This document shows positions 17,811 through 26,366 of a stretch of 64,000 nucleotides of DNA, one piece after another. The first letter of the stretch is position 1. Every line of letters starts with the position of its first letter. The notes beneath the pieces are model-generated. The model saw only the letters and a list, made by a program, of their open reading frames with translations, did not search any database and was not told the origin of the DNA. A program made the translations under genes and the position numbers. The stretch comes from Micromonospora terminaliae (lineage in GTDB: Bacteria; Actinomycetota; Actinomycetes; Mycobacteriales; Micromonosporaceae), in the NCBI RefSeq assembly GCF_009671205.1, contig NZ_CP045309.1, forward strand, positions 3,100,001 through 3,164,000. The letters are read 5' to 3'.

Positions 17811-17840
17811 CCGGGGCGGCCGCCGCGGCGGCCGCCCCGG
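17811..17840. terminator. Perfect 30-bp palindrome after the cutinase gene
   Basis: The 30 bases are a perfect palindrome; each arm is CCGGGGCGGCCGCCG read from its own strand, with no spacer. It starts 10 bp beyond the stop of the leftward hydrolase gene and lies 63 bp upstream of the LAL regulator start. It should fold as a very stable hairpin and act as a rho-independent-type terminator. Confidence 0.7.
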
Positions 17841-17849
17841 AGGCGAGGC

Positions 17850-18749
17850 TCAGGAGCTGGGGCAGGTGTTGCGGTACTCCTCGATGGCCAGCCCGCTCGG
17901 GCCCGGGCAGAGGAACTGCTCGTAGCGGGTGTCGTTGTCCACGAAGCGCTTCAGCCAGGCCACCATCTGCTTGGCCGTCGGCGTGTTCACCGACTGCGGG
18001 AAGAAGTGGCTCGCGCCGTTCAACTCCAGGTACGCCTTCTCGGACGACGCCGGGATGCTGTTGTAGAAGGGCTCCGAGTGGGTGGCGACCGGGGCGACGC
18101 TGTCGCTCTCCCCACCGACGATGAGCGTCGGCACGGTCACGCTCGACCAGGTCTTGTCCAGGTTCCACGGCGCGAGCGGCACGGCGGCCTGCAGCGACGG
18201 CCGGGCGGCCGCGGCCTCCAGGGTGCCGCCGCCGCCCATCGAGTGCCCGGCCACGGCGAGCCGGCTGGCGTCGATCCGGCCCCGGACGGAGCTGCGCTGG
18301 ACCAGGTAGTCCAGCGCGGCGAGGAGCTGGCGGCCGCGGCTGTCCGGCTGGTCGAGGAGGGTGTTGGTCTCGATGCCGATGACGACGAAGCCGTGCGAGG
18401 CGATGCGCGGGCCGAGCCAGCTGAGGCTGGACCAGGTGGCCGTGTAGCCGGGCGAGATGGCGATGGCGCCGAAGGTGCCCTCGCTGGTGCTCGTCGGGTA
18501 GTAGACGACCCCGCCGCCGAAGCCCGTGACGCTCAGCGACGAGACGCTGTAGGACGTGGTGGCGAAAGGTCCGCGGCTGGCCTCCAGGAGGGCGTCGGTC
18601 GGCGCCGGACCGCGCTCGTAGGGGTTGGCGGCGGCCTGCGCGCCGGTGGGGACGGCCAGGGCCCCGCCGACGGCCAGGACGGCCGCCGCGGCGAGCCGGG
18701 CCAGCGCCAGGAGACGGGTACGGGGACGGGTGGTGGTGGCTGATCGCAC
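17850..18749 (-). CDS. Secreted cutinase / polyester (PET-type) hydrolase
   Basis: This 299-residue alpha/beta hydrolase has a signal peptide ending near [12 protein letters not shown]. The mature protein follows the actinobacterial cutinase plan (ANPYxRGPx[44 protein letters not shown]). Visible catalytic residues are Ser170 in GHSMG, Asp216 in GESDSVAP and His248 in NGASHFF. Tyr102 and Met171 fit the oxyanion hole and Trp195 the substrate clamp; Cys281 and Cys296 should form the C-terminal disulfide. Homologues hydrolyse cutin and synthetic polyesters including PET. I chose GTG 18749 because AAGGAG lies eight bases upstream; an ATG at 18788 has no such site. Confidence 0.92.
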   Translation of the reverse strand: MRSATTTRPRTRLLALARLAAAAVLAVGGALAVPTGAQAAANPYERGPAPTDALLEASRGPFATTSYSVSSLSVTGFGGGVVYYPTSTSEGTFGAIAISPGYTATWSSLSWLGPRIASHGFVVIGIETNTLLDQPDSRGRQLLAALDYLVQRSSVRGRIDASRLAVAGHSMGGGGTLEAAAARPSLQAAVPLAPWNLDKTWSSVTVPTLIVGGESDSVAPVATHSEPFYNSIPASSEKAYLELNGASHFFPQSVNTPTAKQMVAWLKRFVDNDTRYEQFLCPGPSGLAIEEYRNTCPSS

Positions 18750-18904
18750 GTCGGTCGCTCCTTGTCGGGTAAGAAGGTCCATCGACATGCGTCAGTATTG
18801 GAGTCGTCGCCCCGCCACCGCATCGGCGAAATCACCGGTCGTCGCACCGGCGACCGGCGCCGCTCGGTGACCTGACCGTGACGTGGACGGTGGACGATGG
18901 ACGG

Positions 18905-20215
18905 ATGCAGCTCACCCGACGGAACCTGCTCGGCGTGACCGCGGCGGCCGGCGTGACCGGCCTGGCCACCGGCTGCGAGCCGGAACGGCGGGAGGCGGCG
19001 GGGCCGGCGGCGAGCGACGCCCCGGCGCTGGACCCGGCGAGCTGGGACAGCGTGCGCGCCCAGTTCGCGCTCGACCGCAGCCGGGCGCACCTGGCCACCT
19101 TCGTCTTCGCGCCCCACCCCGCCCCGGTCCGGGCCGCCGTCGCCGCCCACCGCGACGGGCTCGACCGCGACGCCGTGGGCTACCTGGGCGCCAACGAGGA
19201 ACGCCTCGACGGCGCGGTGCTCGGTGCGGCGGCCCGCCACCTCGACACCCGGCCCGACCAGATCGCGCTGACCGACTCGACCACCATGGGCCTCGGGCTG
19301 GTCTACACGGCGGTGCGGCTGCGGCCGGGCGACGAGGTGCTCACCACCGAGCACGACTTCTACGCCACCCACGAGTCCCTGCGGCTGCGGGCCGAGCGCG
19401 ACGGGGTGACCGTACGCCGGGTGCGCCTCTACCGGGACCCGGCGGTGACGACGGTCGACGAGATGGTCGCGGGCCTCTCGGCGGCGGTCACCGCCCGCAC
19501 CCGGGTCGTGGCCCTGACCTGGGTGCACTCCAGCACCGGCGTGAAACTGCCGGTCCGGCAGCTCGCGGAGGCGGTGCGCGCGCGCAGCCCCGAGGCGCTG
19601 GTCTGTGTCGACGGGGTGCACGGCTTCGGCGCCGACGCCGCCACCCCCGAGCAGCTCGGCTGCGACGTGCTGGTCTCGGGCTGCCACAAGTGGCTGCTCG
19701 GGCCTCGGGGCACCGGGCTGGTCTGGGGCAGCACCCGGGCGTGGAGCCGGCTGACCCCGGTCATCCCCACCTTCGACCGGCGCAGCATCGGCCGCTGGCT
19801 GTACGCGGGCACGGGCGGGCAGCCGACGCCGCCGGGACCGGCGCACACGCCGGGCGGCTACCACAGCTTCGAGCACCGGTGGGCGCTCGCCGACGCCTTC
19901 GAGTTCCACCACCGGATCGGGCCCGCGCGGGTCGCCGAGCGGGTCCGGGAGCTGGCCGGCCGGCTCAAGGACGGGCTCGCCGGCATCCGGGGGATCCGGC
20001 TGGTCACCCCGCGCGCGGCCGACCTCTCCGCCGGGGTGGTCTGCTGCAGCGTGCCCGACATCCCGCTGGCCGAGGCGGTGGGCCGGCTGTACGCCGCCGG
20101 CGTGATCGCCAGCAGCACCCCGTACAACCCGTCCCACCTGCGGTTCGGCGCGACCATGGCGAACAGCGAGGCGGACGTCGACGCGGCCATGAAGGCGGTA
20201 CGCGGCCTGGTGTGA
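18905..20215 (+). CDS. Tat-exported class V aminotransferase-fold lipoprotein
   Basis: This 436-residue protein begins with a twin-arginine signal (LTRRNLLGVTAAAGVTGLATGC), whose end also fits a lipobox. The rest is a PLP-dependent class V aminotransferase domain of the isopenicillin-N-epimerase/EgtE group. It has DSTTMGLGLVY near residue 125, VDGVHGFGAD (cofactor Asp) and the Schiff-base lysine in SGCHKWLLGPRGTG near residue 265. An exported PLP enzyme is unusual; Tat export would let it fold with cofactor inside the cell. ATG 18905 is chosen over an upstream GTG at 18878. It is divergent from the cutinase gene. Confidence 0.82.
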   Translation: MQLTRRNLLGVTAAAGVTGLATGCEPERREAAGPAASDAPALDPASWDSVRAQFALDRSRAHLATFVFAPHPAPVRAAVAAHRDGLDRDAVGYLGANEERLDGAVLGAAARHLDTRPDQIALTDSTTMGLGLVYTAVRLRPGDEVLTTEHDFYATHESLRLRAERDGVTVRRVRLYRDPAVTTVDEMVAGLSAAVTARTRVVALTWVHSSTGVKLPVRQLAEAVRARSPEALVCVDGVHGFGADAATPEQLGCDVLVSGCHKWLLGPRGTGLVWGSTRAWSRLTPVIPTFDRRSIGRWLYAGTGGQPTPPGPAHTPGGYHSFEHRWALADAFEFHHRIGPARVAERVRELAGRLKDGLAGIRGIRLVTPRAADLSAGVVCCSVPDIPLAEAVGRLYAAGVIASSTPYNPSHLRFGATMANSEADVDAAMKAVRGLV

Positions 20216-20300
20216 GTCCTCCCCCGGGCAACCCGCAGGTGTGCCCGCGCGTTTTCCGGGAATGGCACGCCGACGGCCGGCGAGGGGCGACGGAGGTCAG

Positions 20301-20912
20301 GTGGGCAACGGGGGGCGGGATCCAGGTGCGCCGCGGGCCGGAGCGGCCGACCCGCGGCACCCGGGCGAGGAGATCGACCAGCACCGCAGCGGCCCGACGA
20401 TGGCCGACCCGGACGTCGTCCTCCAGATCCCCCACCTCCGCGTGGACGACATCTGCGCCGAGGTCGACGACCTGGACGCCCACGTGTCCCTGCGCGCCCG
20501 GCTGGGCGGCCTGTTCCAGCTGGACGTCGGCGCGCAGGCCCGGCTGGGCACGGTCCGGATCGACATCCGCGGCGTGACGACCGAGGCGATGCTGGAGGTC
20601 CGGCTCGACGAGCTGAACGGCATCCTCGACCGCGCGTTCGACACCGTCGACCGCAACCCGCAGATCGTCGAGGCGGCGGTCCGGACCCCGGGCGCCGCCA
20701 CCGGCCGGGTGGACCGGACGACGCCGGCCGCGCCGGGTCCGCCGACCCGGACGCCCCGGGAGCCGGCCGACACCGCGGGCGGGGCGTCCGGTTCGCCGGG
20801 GCGTACCGCCTGGCGGCGGATGAAGAGGATCGCCAAGGACGGCCGGCCACTGCGGCGGGCCGCGGCGCGGCTGCTTCCCGGCGCGGGGCCCGAGCCGCGA
20901 CGCGACCGGTGA
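20301..20912 (+). CDS. Uncharacterised actinobacterial protein
   Basis: This 203-residue protein has a short disordered N-terminus. A conserved-looking core runs from about residue 33 to 125 (VVLQIPHLRVDDICAEVDDL, then HVSLRARLGGLFQLDVGAQ and LGTVRIDIRGVTTEAMLEVRL, ending in DTVDRNPQIV). This alternating pattern suggests a repeated beta-sandwich or amphipathic fold. The C-terminus is rich in Pro, Arg and Ala. I recall actinobacterial proteins with the same core but no function. The GTG start follows GGAGG; an internal ATG at 20400 would keep the whole core and is the alternative. Confidence 0.6.
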   Translation: MGNGGRDPGAPRAGAADPRHPGEEIDQHRSGPTMADPDVVLQIPHLRVDDICAEVDDLDAHVSLRARLGGLFQLDVGAQARLGTVRIDIRGVTTEAMLEVRLDELNGILDRAFDTVDRNPQIVEAAVRTPGAATGRVDRTTPAAPGPPTRTPREPADTAGGASGSPGRTAWRRMKRIAKDGRPLRRAAARLLPGAGPEPRRDR

Positions 20913-20921
20913 CCGGCCGGG

Positions 20922-22085
20922 CTACCCGTCCAGCTCGGTGCGCGGGACGAGGTCCGGTGACCAGCGGACGTCGTAGCGGGGCGCGGCGACCGACTGGGCG
21001 AAGGCGGTCGACGCGGCGCGGGAGCTGACGATGCGCCAGTCCATCTCCTTGTCCACCTCGAACCAGATGAGGCCGATGATGTCGCGGTGCTTCGGCAGCG
21101 CCTGGAAGGTCTCCCGGATCCACTGGGCCTTGCGCCCTCCGGCGTTCGAGGCGCCGGTCTCGGTGATGACCAGCGGGCGCCGGCTGAAGGTGCGGATCTC
21201 CGCGATGGTGGGACCGAAGATGGCGTCGAAGGACGAGTACCGCGACCAGGCCCCGGTGCCGTAGTAGCCGGTGGCGCCCACCCAGTCGACGTAGTCGTCG
21301 CCGGGATAAAACTGGTCGAGGTTCCCGGTGGTGATGCTCCACCGGGCGTTCGGACTCCACACCCAGATGACGTTGGTGGCCCCCGCCCGCTCGAAGAGGT
21401 CGTGCACGTGGCGCCAGGCCTCGACGTACTCGCCGGGCCGGTTGCCGTTGGCCTTGTCGCCCCACGGGTACCAGTCGCCGTTCATCTCGTGGGCGAACCG
21501 GATGGCGACGGGGTAGCCGAGCGACTTCACGCCCTCGGCCCAGGAGCGCAGGTAGCTGTCGAACTCGCCGCCCGTGATCCGCGACAGCCGGTAGGTCGGC
21601 TGGGTGGCGCGGATCCGGTCGATCTGGCGGACCGTCAGCTTCGTCCGCTTCCGGGCCGCCTGGTCCACGCGGTAGTCCCAGGGTTCCCAGCCCACCATGG
21701 GCAGCATGCCGCGGTCCCTGACCCGGTCGAAGAGCGACCGGTCGAACGTGCCGGACTCCCACCCCACGCCGAAGAGCATCACCTGAGGCGCGCGCCGCGC
21801 GGCCGCGGCGAAGCGGTCCACCGGCGCGAAGTCGTACGGGCCCTTGTCGGTCATCACGCCGATGAAGGCCTTGCCGGCGGGCGGGAAGAGGTCCGCAGCC
21901 AGTGGGAAGGGAGGGCCGTCGACGCCGACCGAGAGCACCGTGCCCGGTCCGGCTTCCGTCGGCGCATCGGACGGGGCGGCGGTTGCGCCACCCCCGCTCG
22001 TGGTGACCGGCGCCAGGGCGTAGGCGTAGGCGAGCAGGAGCGCGGCGATCACCGCCATGAGCACGCGCGGCCTGGTCACCCGCAC
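20922..22085 (-). CDS. GH26-family glycoside hydrolase, paralogue 1
   Basis: This 387-residue enzyme has an N-terminal hydrophobic anchor or signal (VLMAVIAALLLAYAYALAPV), then a GH26 (beta/alpha)8 domain. The acid/base Glu is in RFAHEMNGDWYPW and the nucleophile Glu in LVITETGAS. GH26 enzymes cut beta-mannans, beta-1,3-1,4-glucans or beta-1,3-xylan. It is the last of three tandem paralogues downstream of a beta-glycan synthase-like gene, so it may trim or release the operon's own polysaccharide. GTG 22085 is chosen for the GGAGAAGG site; a GTG at 22142 lacks one. Confidence 0.87.
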   Translation of the reverse strand: MRVTRPRVLMAVIAALLLAYAYALAPVTTSGGGATAAPSDAPTEAGPGTVLSVGVDGPPFPLAADLFPPAGKAFIGVMTDKGPYDFAPVDRFAAAARRAPQVMLFGVGWESGTFDRSLFDRVRDRGMLPMVGWEPWDYRVDQAARKRTKLTVRQIDRIRATQPTYRLSRITGGEFDSYLRSWAEGVKSLGYPVAIRFAHEMNGDWYPWGDKANGNRPGEYVEAWRHVHDLFERAGATNVIWVWSPNARWSITTGNLDQFYPGDDYVDWVGATGYYGTGAWSRYSSFDAIFGPTIAEIRTFSRRPLVITETGASNAGGRKAQWIRETFQALPKHRDIIGLIWFEVDKEMDWRIVSSRAASTAFAQSVAAPRYDVRWSPDLVPRTELDG

Positions 22086-22158
22086 GACGTCACCACCTTC
22101 TCCGGGCCCGCTCCGACTCCGCGTGAGTTTATGCTCTCCCACCCGTTATGTCCGGAAG

Positions 22159-23292
22159 TTAGTCCTCCAGCTTCGTCCGCAGGAGCAGCTCGGGCGACCA
22201 CCGGATCCGGTAGCGAGGGTCGGCGACCGCCGTGGCGAAGGCCTGCGCCACAGCCGGGGAACTGACGATGCGCCAGTCCAGTTCCTTGTCCACCTCGAAC
22301 CAGATGAGGCCGATGACGTCCGGGTGCCGCGGCAGCGCCCGGAAGGCGTCGGTGATCCATTCGGCCTTGCGCCCGGTGGCGTCGGAGGCCCCGGTTTCCG
22401 TGATGACCAACGGTTTCCCGCTGAACCCGCGGATCTCGGTGATGGTGGGGCCGAAGATCGAGTCGAAGGACCGGTAGTCCGTGTAGGCCCCGATGCCGTA
22501 GTAGCCCGTGACACCCACCCAGTCGACGTAGCGGTCGCCCGGATACCACCCGGACAGCTTCGGCTGCGACGCGTCCCACCGGGCGTTCGGGCTCCACACC
22601 CAGGTCACGTTGGTGACCCCCGCCGCGCGGAAGAGGTCGTGCACGTGCCGCCAGGCCGCGACGTACTCGCCGGGCCGGTTGCCGTTGCTCGCCTCGGACC
22701 ACGGATACCAGTCGCCGTTCATCTCGTGCGCCAGGCGGATGGCCACGGGGTAGCCCAGGGACCTGATCCCCTGGGCCCAGGACCGCAGGTAGGGGTCGAA
22801 GTCCCCGGCCGTGATGCGGGACAGCCGGTAGGCGGGCTGGTTCGACCTGATCTCGTCGATCTGCCGGACCGGCAGGTTCTTCTCCCGGGCCGCCCTGTCC
22901 ACCCGGTGGTCCCACGGTTCCCAGCCCAGCATCGGCAGCATGCCCCGGCTGCTGATCCGGTCGAACAGCGTCCGGTCGAAGGCGTCCACGTTCCACGACG
23001 CGCTGAACAACATCACCTGCGGCTGCTGTTTCGCGGCCGCCGTGAACGAGTCCAGCACCGCGAAGTCGTGCGGGCCCTTGTCGGTCATGACACCGATGAA
23101 CGCCTTCCCGGCCGGCGGGAAGAGTTCCGGCGCCGGTCGGGACGGGGCGGCCGGCTCGGCCGTGGCGGGCGGGTCGGCCGGGCGGTCCTCCCGGCCGCCG
23201 ACCACGGCGGTCGGCGCCACGGCGACCGCGTAGGTCAGCAGCAGGGCTCCGGTCAGCACCAGCAGGGCGCGGCCGGCGGTCATCCTCTTCAC
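22159..23292 (-). CDS. GH26-family glycoside hydrolase, paralogue 2
   Basis: This 377-residue protein has an N-terminal hydrophobic segment (LLVLTGALLLTYAVAVAPT), a short Pro/Ala-rich linker and a GH26 domain. The catalytic pair is visible in RLAHEMNGDWYPW and LVITETGAS. It is closely similar to both neighbours along its length (shared FPPAGKAFIGVMTDKGP and GLIWFEVDKELDWRIVSS), so it arose by tandem duplication. The GTG follows GGAGG, only 2 bp beyond the stop of paralogue 3, implying one transcript. Confidence 0.88.
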   Translation of the reverse strand: MKRMTAGRALLVLTGALLLTYAVAVAPTAVVGGREDRPADPPATAEPAAPSRPAPELFPPAGKAFIGVMTDKGPHDFAVLDSFTAAAKQQPQVMLFSASWNVDAFDRTLFDRISSRGMLPMLGWEPWDHRVDRAAREKNLPVRQIDEIRSNQPAYRLSRITAGDFDPYLRSWAQGIRSLGYPVAIRLAHEMNGDWYPWSEASNGNRPGEYVAAWRHVHDLFRAAGVTNVTWVWSPNARWDASQPKLSGWYPGDRYVDWVGVTGYYGIGAYTDYRSFDSIFGPTITEIRGFSGKPLVITETGASDATGRKAEWITDAFRALPRHPDVIGLIWFEVDKELDWRIVSSPAVAQAFATAVADPRYRIRWSPELLLRTKLED

Positions 23293-23294
23293 CG

Positions 23295-24401
23295 CTACTC
23301 CTCCGTGCGGGGGAACGTGTCCGGCGACCAGGTGACCTGGTAGCGAGGGGCGGCGACCGCGTCGGCGAAGGCCGTGGCCACGGCCGGGGAGCTGACGATG
23401 CGCCAGTCGAGTTCCTTGTTCACCTCGAACCAGATCAGCCCGATGATGAACGGGTACCTGGGCAGGGTCCGGAAGGCCTCCTTGATCCATTCGGCCTTGC
23501 GCCCGATGTGGTCGGAGGCCCCGGTCTCGGTGACGACCATCGGCTTCCTGCTGAACGAGCGGATCTCCGTGATGGTCTTCTTGAAGACACCGTCGAAGGA
23601 GAGGTACGGCGCGAAGTCGTACTTGCCGTAGTAGCCCGTGACGCCCACCCAGTCCACGTAGTCGTCGCCCGGGTAGTAGGTGGCGATCGGCGGCGTCAGG
23701 TCGGTGTACCGCACGTTCGCGCTCCACACCCAGGTGACGTTCGTGGCCCCGGCCGCCCGGAACACGTCGTGCACGTGACGCCAGGCCTTCACGTAGTCAC
23801 CCGGCTGGTTGCCGTTGACCAGCTCGCACCACGGGTACCAGTAGCCGTTCATCTCGTGGGCGAAGCGGATGGCCACCGGGTAGCCCAGTGACTTGATCCC
23901 TTCCGCCCAGGACCGCACGTAGGTGTCGAACTCTCCGCCCGCTATCCGGGACAACCGGTAGCTGGGCTGGGCCGACCGGACCGCGTCGATCTGCTGGGCG
24001 GTCAGCTTCTGCTGCCGGGCCCGCTCGTCCAGCCGGTAGTCCCAGGGTTCCCAGCCCAGCATCGGCATCATGCCGCGGTCGCGGATCCGGTCGAAGAGCG
24101 TCCGGTCGAACGTGGCGGACGCCCACCCCTCGCTGAAGAGCATGACCTGCGGCTGGCGCCGGGAGGCCGCCGCGAACCGGTCCACGGGCGCGAAGTCGTG
24201 CGGACCCTTGTCGGTCATGACCCCGATGAACGTCTTTCCCGCCGGCGGGAAGGGCGCCCGGGGCCGGGCCACCTTCGCCTCCGCCGTAACGGCTCCACCC
24301 CGGCCCTCGGCGCCCACGGTGGGCGCCACGGCGAAGGCGTACGTGAGCAGCAGCGCGCCCGTCAGCACCAGCACGATCCGCGGAAAGGTGAACCTGATCA
24401 T
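23295..24401 (-). CDS. GH26-family glycoside hydrolase, paralogue 3
   Basis: This 368-residue protein has an N-terminal hydrophobic anchor or signal (IVLVLTGALLLTYAFAVAPT) and a GH26 domain with catalytic glutamates in RFAHEMNGYWYPW and MVVTETGAS. It differs from its siblings by a cysteine in the substrate-proximal YPWCELVNG segment, which may change specificity. The ATG overlaps the stop of the membrane glycosyltransferase gene (ATGA), so synthase and hydrolase are translationally coupled. It acts outside the membrane. Confidence 0.88.
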   Translation of the reverse strand: MIRFTFPRIVLVLTGALLLTYAFAVAPTVGAEGRGGAVTAEAKVARPRAPFPPAGKTFIGVMTDKGPHDFAPVDRFAAASRRQPQVMLFSEGWASATFDRTLFDRIRDRGMMPMLGWEPWDYRLDERARQQKLTAQQIDAVRSAQPSYRLSRIAGGEFDTYVRSWAEGIKSLGYPVAIRFAHEMNGYWYPWCELVNGNQPGDYVKAWRHVHDVFRAAGATNVTWVWSANVRYTDLTPPIATYYPGDDYVDWVGVTGYYGKYDFAPYLSFDGVFKKTITEIRSFSRKPMVVTETGASDHIGRKAEWIKEAFRTLPRYPFIIGLIWFEVNKELDWRIVSSPAVATAFADAVAAPRYQVTWSPDTFPRTEE

Positions 24402-26311
24402 CGCAGCGCCCCCTCGGCCGCGACCCGGGACCGGGGCGGATGGACCTCCTCGGCCTCCGCGCGAGCGGGGGCGGGCACGACCACCTCGTCCTCCTGCTGG
24501 TCGGAGGCCCGCAGGTTCGACGCGAGCGCGATCAGCGGCGGACCGAGACCGGTCAGGAGGGTCAGGACGGGCCACACCCGCAGCAGGGGCGAGCTGTTGT
24601 CCAGCACGAAGCTCGCGCCGAGCAGCGCGGCGGAGACGCCCGCCCAGCAGAGGTGCAGCCGGAAGGTGCGGATCGACTCGACGGTGCGCAGCTTCCCCTT
24701 AGCCGTCACCACGAACCCGAGTTTGCGGCGCAGCAGGGCCGTGAACCCGGCGGCCACGTAGACGGGGCCGGCGAACAGCGCCAGCGCCATGCCGACCATG
24801 CCGATCTCCTCCCGTTCGTGTGGGGCGATGTTGAAGCGCCGCAGCCAGAGCCACAGCACGAACCAGGTGCCGAAGGTCGAGCCCCAGAGCACCGACCACA
24901 CGGTGACGTCGAGCTGCGCCGAACCGACCCCGGTGAGCAGGTACAGGGCGGTGGCGAGGTTGCCCAGCAGGAGGCTGACCGCGACGCTCGGGTAGTAGAA
25001 CTGGAGCAGGCGGTACTGCCAGCGCCGCCGGGACGGCAGCTCGCGCGGCGCCCTCAGCTCCCGCCGGACGAGGATCTCGCAGATCCCGGCCGCCCAGCGC
25101 TTCTGCTGGTTGAAGTAGTCCGCCCAGGAGGTCGGGCCCTCGCCGATGGCCACCACGTCGGGCGTGTAGACGCCCTTCCACTTGTTGCCCGTCTCCGGGT
25201 TGGTCGCGGCGTGCACGCGAATGCTGGTCAGGTGGTCCTCGATGATGGAGTCCTGGTAGCCGCCGATGGTCCGCCACGCCGCCGGCCGGTAGAGGTGGCC
25301 GGTGCCGGTCAGCAGCGGCGCGTCCAGCCCGTTGCCGCCACGGGCGATGAGGCCGTTGTAGAGGTACTGCTGCACGGACGCGCCGTGTGCCACGAAGTTC
25401 TGGTGCATGTTGCCGTACACCTGGGGGGTCACCACGAAGGCGACGTCCGGGTCGCGGAAGTAGCCGAGGGTGCGTTCGAGGAAGTTGGGCAGCGGCACGT
25501 GGTCCGGGTCGACGTTGGCCACCACGTCGTACCGGTTCTCGTTCTCGGCCCGCCAGGCGTTGTGGTTGCCGGACTTGGTCCGGGCCCGGAACTCCCCGCC
25601 GGGCTGGTTGTACTCCGGCCGGCCCTTGCGGCTGAAGTGGTGGACGCCGAGCCGCGCGGCCATCTCCCGGACCGCCGGGTCGTCACCCTCGTCGAGGATC
25701 CAGACGTCGACCTGTCCGCAGTAGACGATCTCCCGCAGGCGCCGCAGCGTCCGCTCCGCCACGTCGAGCGGTTCCTTGCTGGGCACGATCGTCGTGAGCA
25801 GGGCCACCCGGAGGCCGACCGGCGGGTCCACCGGCACCGGGTCCCGGGCGTGGAACGCGAACACCCACACCACCACGTTCTGCGCCAGGCGGATCAGCTC
25901 GACGCCGACGACGACGCAGAAGCCCAGCCGGGCCGCGACGGTCTCCCAGCCGCCGGCGCCGAACAGCCCGGCGCCGGGCACGTGCCGGGGCAGCAGCAGC
26001 CAGCCGACGAACAGCAGCCCGGCCGCGCTGTTGACCAGCACGAGCAGGGTCAGCACGAGCCGCGCCGCGGGCGAGGCGGTGTGCCGGAACTCCACCGCCG
26101 CGTCCGGGCGCCGCGGCGCGGCCAGTGGCCCGGCGGTGGCGCCGCACCGGGCGTACGCCAGGCGGGCCCGGATGTTCAACCGCCGGCGGTCCGGTCCCTT
26201 CCGGGCGGGCGGCCCGGCCGGGGCGAGCACCGGCGGACGGTTGCCCGAGGTGCCCGGCGTACCGGCCCGGGACGGCCTTGTATCAGCGGCGATGGCCACG
26301 ATTTCCCCCAT
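24398..26311 (-). CDS. Cellulose-synthase-like membrane glycosyltransferase (GT2)
   Basis: This 637-residue processive GT2 enzyme has two N-terminal membrane helices (residues about 83-105 and 125-150). A cytoplasmic catalytic domain follows with DEGDDP, the DxD-like VDPDHVP, TGTGHLYRP and the acceptor motif QQKRWAAG. Four or more C-terminal helices complete it. This layout fits BcsA-type synthases that polymerise and extrude a beta-glycan. No c-di-GMP PilZ domain is visible. The product is unknown; coupling to three GH26 genes suggests a mannan- or mixed-glucan-like polymer. Confidence 0.88.
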   Translation of the reverse strand: MGEIVAIAADTRPSRAGTPGTSGNRPPVLAPAGPPARKGPDRRRLNIRARLAYARCGATAGPLAAPRRPDAAVEFRHTASPAARLVLTLLVLVNSAAGLLFVGWLLLPRHVPGAGLFGAGGWETVAARLGFCVVVGVELIRLAQNVVVWVFAFHARDPVPVDPPVGLRVALLTTIVPSKEPLDVAERTLRRLREIVYCGQVDVWILDEGDDPAVREMAARLGVHHFSRKGRPEYNQPGGEFRARTKSGNHNAWRAENENRYDVVANVDPDHVPLPNFLERTLGYFRDPDVAFVVTPQVYGNMHQNFVAHGASVQQYLYNGLIARGGNGLDAPLLTGTGHLYRPAAWRTIGGYQDSIIEDHLTSIRVHAATNPETGNKWKGVYTPDVVAIGEGPTSWADYFNQQKRWAAGICEILVRRELRAPRELPSRRRWQYRLLQFYYPSVAVSLLLGNLATALYLLTGVGSAQLDVTVWSVLWGSTFGTWFVLWLWLRRFNIAPHEREEIGMVGMALALFAGPVYVAAGFTALLRRKLGFVVTAKGKLRTVESIRTFRLHLCWAGVSAALLGASFVLDNSSPLLRVWPVLTLLTGLGPPLIALASNLRASDQQEDEVVVPAPARAEAEEVHPPRSRVAAEGALR

Positions 26312-26366
26312 GGTGTTCTCGCCACGAACCCTGAGTGGGCAGTGGGGTTGAAAAGGTCGTGCTGAG

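Noticed and set aside
14541..18743. Very long open frame of 1400 codons on the plus strand antisense to the LAL regulator and cutinase genes
   Set aside because: Its translation is Gly/Arg/Ala/Pro-rich low-complexity sequence typical of the opposite strand of high-GC genes, while the minus strand encodes clear domain motifs.
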